Positions 60,664 through 64,000 of a stretch of DNA of 64,000 nt are shown here, in pieces. The stretch spans positions 240,740-304,739 of the forward strand of contig CAZRXG010000002.1 in assembly GCA_964603985.1 (NCBI GenBank), given 5' to 3'. The translations under genes were made by a program, and so were the position numbers. A model generated the notes under the pieces. That model was not told where the DNA came from and made no database searches. It saw only the letters and a program-made list of their open reading frames with translations. This DNA is from CAZRXG01 sp964603985 (lineage in GTDB: Bacteria; Chloroflexota; Anaerolineae; Aggregatilineales; UBA3940). The number at the start of each line of letters is the position of its first letter. Positions within the stretch are counted from its first letter, which is position 1.

Positions 60664-63306
60664 ATGTCAATCGAAAACGCCGAGCGGATCATCCGGGCAC
60701 GACGCGATCTGTTAGCCAATCTGCCACAGCAGCATAGAAGCCCCACCGCAGCCGAGGGTGGCTGCGGGGTGCTGGGGCTGGCGGCGAACACGCCCATCGC
60801 CGGGCGGCACGTGCTGACCGCCTCCCGGCAGATGCACAACCGCGGCAACGGCAAGGGCGGGGGCATCGCGATGGCCGGGCTGGATCCGCAGCAGATGCGG
60901 GTCGAGGCATCGACGCTGCGCACCCACTACCTGCTCCAGATCGCCCTGCTCGACCCATCCGCCCGCCGCGAAGTCGAGGAGGCGTTCATCCTGCCCCACT
61001 TCGAGGTGACCCAGGGCTACGAGGTCGAGCGCCTGGACGACTTCCGCGCGGTGGACGGCCTGGAGGTCAGGCCGCCGGACGTGTGGCGCTACTTCGTGCG
61101 CGTCAGGTCCGACGTGCTGGCACGCTTCGCCGGAGAAACGGGCCTGTCGGCGCTCGCCCCGCGCGCGGTCGAAGACGAGTTCGTCTACCAGAACTCCTTT
61201 AAGCTGAATACCGCCTTTTACGCCAGCCTGGGCGAGAAACGCGCCTTCGTGCTGTGTCACGGGCGCGACCTGATCGTGCTGAAGATCGTGGGCTACGCCG
61301 AGCAGGTCATCGAGTACTACCGCCTCGACGACCAGACCGCCCGCGTCTGGATCGCCCACCAGCGCTACCCGACCAAGGGGCGGGTGTGGCATCCCGGCGG
61401 CGCGCACCCCTTCATCGGCCTGAACGAGGCCCTGGTGCACAACGGCGACTTCGCCAATTACCACGCCGTCGGCGAGTACCTGCGCCAGCGCAACATGGCT
61501 CCCCTCTTCCTGACCGACACCGAGGTGGGCGTGCTCCAGTTCGACCTGTTTGATCGGGTCTACCGGTACCCGCTCGAAGTGACGTTGGAGGCGATGGCCC
61601 CCACCACCGAGCACGACTTCCTGATGCTGCCCCCGGCCAAGCAGGACCTCTACCGCGCAGTGCAGGGGGCACACATTCACGGGTCACCCGACGGCCCCTG
61701 GTTCTTCATCGTGGCCCGCTCACTGCCCGACGAGCGGCGGGCCGAGCTGATCGGCATCACCGACACCAGCATGCTCCGCCCGCAGGTGTTCGCACTGTAC
61801 GAGAACCCCAAGCCCACCGAGGGACGGCCCGTGCAGGTCGGGCTGATCGCCTCAGAAAGACAGGCCATCAACGCCTGCCTGCGCTCACTGGCTGCGGAGG
61901 ACGACCGCTTCCAACCGGCTGCCGACACCTACTGGGTGGCGCGCGGCGGCTCGTATACGGACGGCGGGGCATTCCGCTTCTCATTCTCACCTGAAACCGG
62001 CCTGACCTGCACCAACAAGTTCGGCCAGGCGATCACGCTCAACGCAGAACGCGAGCACGTCAGCCGCCGCAGGCTCACCCCCGACGCCGCCCCGGACGGC
62101 TTCCACCGCGAATGGGAAAGGCAGGCCTACCACGCCTCCGACAACGGCGGTGCGTCCACGATGTGGGGCTGGCTGCGACCCGCATTGAGCACCATCACCT
62201 GGGACGAGCTTGCCTGGGGGCTGGGCTGGCTGCGCACCTTCGCGCACCAGGGCGATGCAGAATGGCGGTTCTCACTGGCGACACTGACCCTGCTGAGGGA
62301 TCGCTCATTTGACCCCGGGGGCAAGAAGCGCGCCTCAATCATCGCACTGGCCGACGAGGGGATCGGGGGCCTGCTTGACGACAGCCCCACGCTCGAAAAC
62401 GGCGCACACGAGCGGCTGCGCACCATCCGCCGGTTGGCGTGGGAGACGCGCGAAACCCTGCGCCCTCCCCGCGCGGACGAGACGCTGCTGGTGATCGACA
62501 CACTGGGCTTCCCGGCAGAGGGCGAGGACGGCGCCGCCCGCGCCATCGTGGCGGCCTACGAGAAAGGATGGCAGCACGTCATCGCCTACCACTGGCACGG
62601 CGGGCGGTTCGCCGGGACGGGTCTGGGGCCGGATACGGACGGCGTGCGCCTCGACCTGTACGGCGACGTCGGCGACTACGCCGCCTCCGGGCTGGACGGC
62701 GCGGAAGTCCACCTCCACGGCGACGGGCAGGATCAGCTCGCCCAGATCATGCGGCGCGGCAAACTGGTGGTGCACGGCGATGTGGGGCAGACCTTCCTGT
62801 ACGGCGCGAAGGGCGGCCAGATCTACGTCCGGGGGTCGGCAGCCGGGCGACCGCTGATCAACGCGGCGGGCCGGCCCAGGGCGGTGATCAACGGCACCTG
62901 CCTGGACTACCTGGCCGAGTCATTCATGGCCGGCGACCCACTCGACGGCGGCGGCTTCGTGATCGTGAACGGCGTGACCTTCGACGACGGCGGCGAGCTG
63001 AAAGCACTCGACACCCCCTACCCCGGCGGGAACCTGTTCTCACTGGCATCGGGCGGGGCGATCTATATCCGCGACCCGCACCACGTCGTGGGGGCCGACC
63101 AGCTTAACGGGGGAAGCTTCGCCCGGTTGAGCGACGCCGACTGGGAGCTGATCGGACCGTACCTTGAGGAGAACGAGCGGCTGTTCGGCATCGACGTGGA
63201 GGCGCTACTCACAGTCGACGGGGAGCGCCGCCCGCCGGAGGAGGTCTACCGCAAGGTGATGGTCGCCGAGGCGAACAAGGTGCTCGTGGAGGCGGAAAAC
63301 CGGTAG
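60664..63306 (+). CDS. Glutamate synthase class II amidotransferase + GXGXG subunit
   Basis: An 880-residue protein. The N-terminal class II glutamine amidotransferase has its nucleophile Cys34 in EGGCGVLGLAAN after a propeptide-like stretch, and the helper segments WIAHQRYPTKGRVWHPGGAHPFIGLNEALVHNGDFANY. The middle (about 430-630) is uncharacterised linker. The C-terminal part is a right-handed GXGXG beta-helix (YGDVGDYAASGLDGAEVHLHGDGQ, VVHGDVGQTFLYGAKGG, each below 26 residues in succession), matching the alpha/GlxC domain. So GlxB- and GlxC-type parts are fused here, while the FMN synthase part is a separate gene. It would release ammonia from glutamine for the upstream protein. GGAGGAAAC precedes the ATG. 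Confidence 0.85.
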   Translation: MSIENAERIIRARRDLLANLPQQHRSPTAAEGGCGVLGLAANTPIAGRHVLTASRQMHNRGNGKGGGIAMAGLDPQQMRVEASTLRTHYLLQIALLDPSARREVEEAFILPHFEVTQGYEVERLDDFRAVDGLEVRPPDVWRYFVRVRSDVLARFAGETGLSALAPRAVEDEFVYQNSFKLNTAFYASLGEKRAFVLCHGRDLIVLKIVGYAEQVIEYYRLDDQTARVWIAHQRYPTKGRVWHPGGAHPFIGLNEALVHNGDFANYHAVGEYLRQRNMAPLFLTDTEVGVLQFDLFDRVYRYPLEVTLEAMAPTTEHDFLMLPPAKQDLYRAVQGAHIHGSPDGPWFFIVARSLPDERRAELIGITDTSMLRPQVFALYENPKPTEGRPVQVGLIASERQAINACLRSLAAEDDRFQPAADTYWVARGGSYTDGGAFRFSFSPETGLTCTNKFGQAITLNAEREHVSRRRLTPDAAPDGFHREWERQAYHASDNGGASTMWGWLRPALSTITWDELAWGLGWLRTFAHQGDAEWRFSLATLTLLRDRSFDPGGKKRASIIALADEGIGGLLDDSPTLENGAHERLRTIRRLAWETRETLRPPRADETLLVIDTLGFPAEGEDGAARAIVAAYEKGWQHVIAYHWHGGRFAGTGLGPDTDGVRLDLYGDVGDYAASGLDGAEVHLHGDGQDQLAQIMRRGKLVVHGDVGQTFLYGAKGGQIYVRGSAAGRPLINAAGRPRAVINGTCLDYLAESFMAGDPLDGGGFVIVNGVTFDDGGELKALDTPYPGGNLFSLASGGAIYIRDPHHVVGADQLNGGSFARLSDADWELIGPYLEENERLFGIDVEALLTVDGERRPPEEVYRKVMVAEANKVLVEAENR

Positions 63307-63433
63307 ACACACGCCACCCAAAGCACACGTCGAGCGCCGCTATTGCTCCGTTGAGTTAGTTTTTGCCCCCTCCTTGGGCCCCCTACTTGGGCCCTCATCG
63401 TCGCTGCGCTCCGACGTGTCCCCCATGCATGCT
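63307..63433. other. Intergenic stretch before the IS element
   Basis: No gene. It has two direct copies of TTGGGCCC about 14 bases apart (in CCTTGGGCCCCCTACTTGGGCC, 21-22 bases given only by position 63373-63396) and a small CGTCG/CGACG hairpin. The TTTTTGCCCCCTCC at 63360 resembles the reverse complement of the repeat end seen at 47.9 and 60.6 kb. Confidence 0.45.
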
Positions 63434-64000
63434 TGTACTGCGGTCGGTTTTTTGGACAGATTCAAGCCTGTGTTAAGAGGGAATCTGGTTGATTGGCAAA
63501 GTAGGCAGCTTCGAACTCGGCTGGGGTCAGGTAGCCCAGTGACGAGTGAATACGTTCAGTCATATACTCGATCTCCAGCCAGTGTGCAAGCTGCTCAAGA
63601 GCATCGTCCAGGTCACGATAGTCTGAGTAGTCGACATGCTCCTCCTTCAGGGTGCGAATGAACCGCTCGGCGAGGCCGTTCTCGGTGGGCTGGCCAACCG
63701 CGGCCATGCTGATCTGCGTGGTCGCCGAGAGCAGGGCGCGGTAGGCTGCCGCTGCATACTGTATACCCTGGTCCGAGTGATGGATGTCCGGTGCGGGATG
63801 ACGTGCCAGGGCCATTTCCAGCGCCTTGCCGGTCAGGTCTTTCGCTTCCAGGCTGAGAGCCACGTGCCACCCGCGCAGCCCGCGCGTGAAGGCGTCCAGG
63901 AGCACGGCGTCAGCGATCCACTCCAACAACTCGCCGATCAAGTCAACCTGCCCTTTCGGCCAGGGTTGGTTACCAGGCAGGCAGTGCCAGGCCAAGGGGA
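63434..64000 (-). mobile_element. IS3-family insertion sequence, cut by the window edge
   Basis: The element end at 63434 reads TGTACTGCGG followed by TTTTTTGGACA, similar to IS150-group ends (TGTACTG ... TTGGACA). The transposase orfB stop is 28 bases inside. The other end and orfA lie beyond the window. Confidence 0.75.
63462..64000 (-). CDS. IS3-family transposase OrfB, N-terminus beyond window
   Basis: About 179 residues of the integrase-core transposase are visible; the frame stays open to the edge. The catalytic acids are recognised: the first Asp in GQVDLIGE, the second in IHHSDQGIQY, and the Glu in TENGLAERFIRTLKEEH, with 34 residues between the second Asp and the Glu, close to the DD35E pattern of IS3 elements. 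The C-terminal RIHSSLGYLTPAEFEA is typical. The gene looks intact as far as seen, so the copy may be active. Confidence 0.9.
   Translation of the reverse strand, partial: PLAWHCLPGNQPWPKGQVDLIGELLEWIADAVLLDAFTRGLRGWHVALSLEAKDLTGKALEMALARHPAPDIHHSDQGIQYAAAAYRALLSATTQISMAAVGQPTENGLAERFIRTLKEEHVDYSDYRDLDDALEQLAHWLEIEYMTERIHSSLGYLTPAEFEAAYFANQPDSLLTQA

Overview
The window is high-GC bacterial chromosome carrying about fifty real genes on both strands. The content fits a member of the Chloroflexota (Anaerolineae-like), although no rRNA or marker gene proves it. Reasons: many lipoprotein binding proteins, no outer-membrane or LPS genes, MacB-type export genes with no TolC, a baseplate-J-like membrane protein beside ruvX and mltG, Thr/Pro-rich DUF11 surface proteins, and good sigma70 promoters (several TTGACA-N17-TATAAT-like) in short AT-rich intergenic gaps. 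No tRNA, rRNA, CRISPR array or prophage was seen.

Layout. 1-9.7 kb: partial ABC ATPase, enolase, mnmA, a prepilin peptidase, a LivJ-like lipoprotein, a JAMM metalloprotease, a DtxR/MntR-type regulator, then a minus-strand run of superoxide dismutase, ferredoxin and a fumarase/aspartase. 9.8-13.7 kb: EamA transporter, small zinc ribbon and a GH38 alpha-mannosidase homologue whose nucleophile position is Asn. 13.7-18.4 kb: polyprenyl synthase, obg, nadD and a double-domain binding lipoprotein behind a near-perfect promoter. 18.5-24.3 kb: GbsR-like regulator and a MacB-type efflux operon with two adaptors. 24.5-30.7 kb: rex, mreB and an F1-only ATP synthase cluster (alpha, gamma, beta, epsilon). 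31-39.4 kb: DUF11 surface protein, proC, an NDUFA9-like SDR, fabF-fabH, sppA, a LysE exporter. 39.5-46.3 kb: alaS, baseplate-J-like protein, ruvX, mltG and a shortened binding lipoprotein. 46.3-54.3 kb: nicotinate phosphoribosyltransferase, Nudix/winged-helix protein, DsbA-like oxidoreductase, a methyltransferase-like membrane protein, thioredoxin, pyrimidine nucleoside phosphorylase, radical SAM protein. 54.3-57.3 kb: PerR/Fur regulator with a PerR-like box, and a Zn/Cd P-type ATPase with extra cysteine clusters. 57.3-63.3 kb: a roughly 400-nt structured leader with a 10-codon mini-ORF, then an unusually split glutamate synthase. The window ends inside an IS3-family element.

How genes work together. 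Redox and metal homeostasis recurs: DtxR regulator, SOD, ferredoxin, Rex, PerR-like regulator and metal ATPase. NAD metabolism is represented by nadD, nicotinate phosphoribosyltransferase, an NrtR-like Nudix protein and Rex. Envelope functions include MltG, SppA, MreB, the prepilin peptidase and the DUF11 protein.

The most promising undescribed items are the mini-ORF leader RNA before the glutamate synthase genes (57286-57717), the duplicated-barrel glutamate synthase architecture, the palindromic operator centred on the -10 of the efflux operon at 24.4 kb, the PerR-box/Zn-ribbon P-ATPase unit, and a two-copy MITE-like repeat (47.8 and 60.4 kb).
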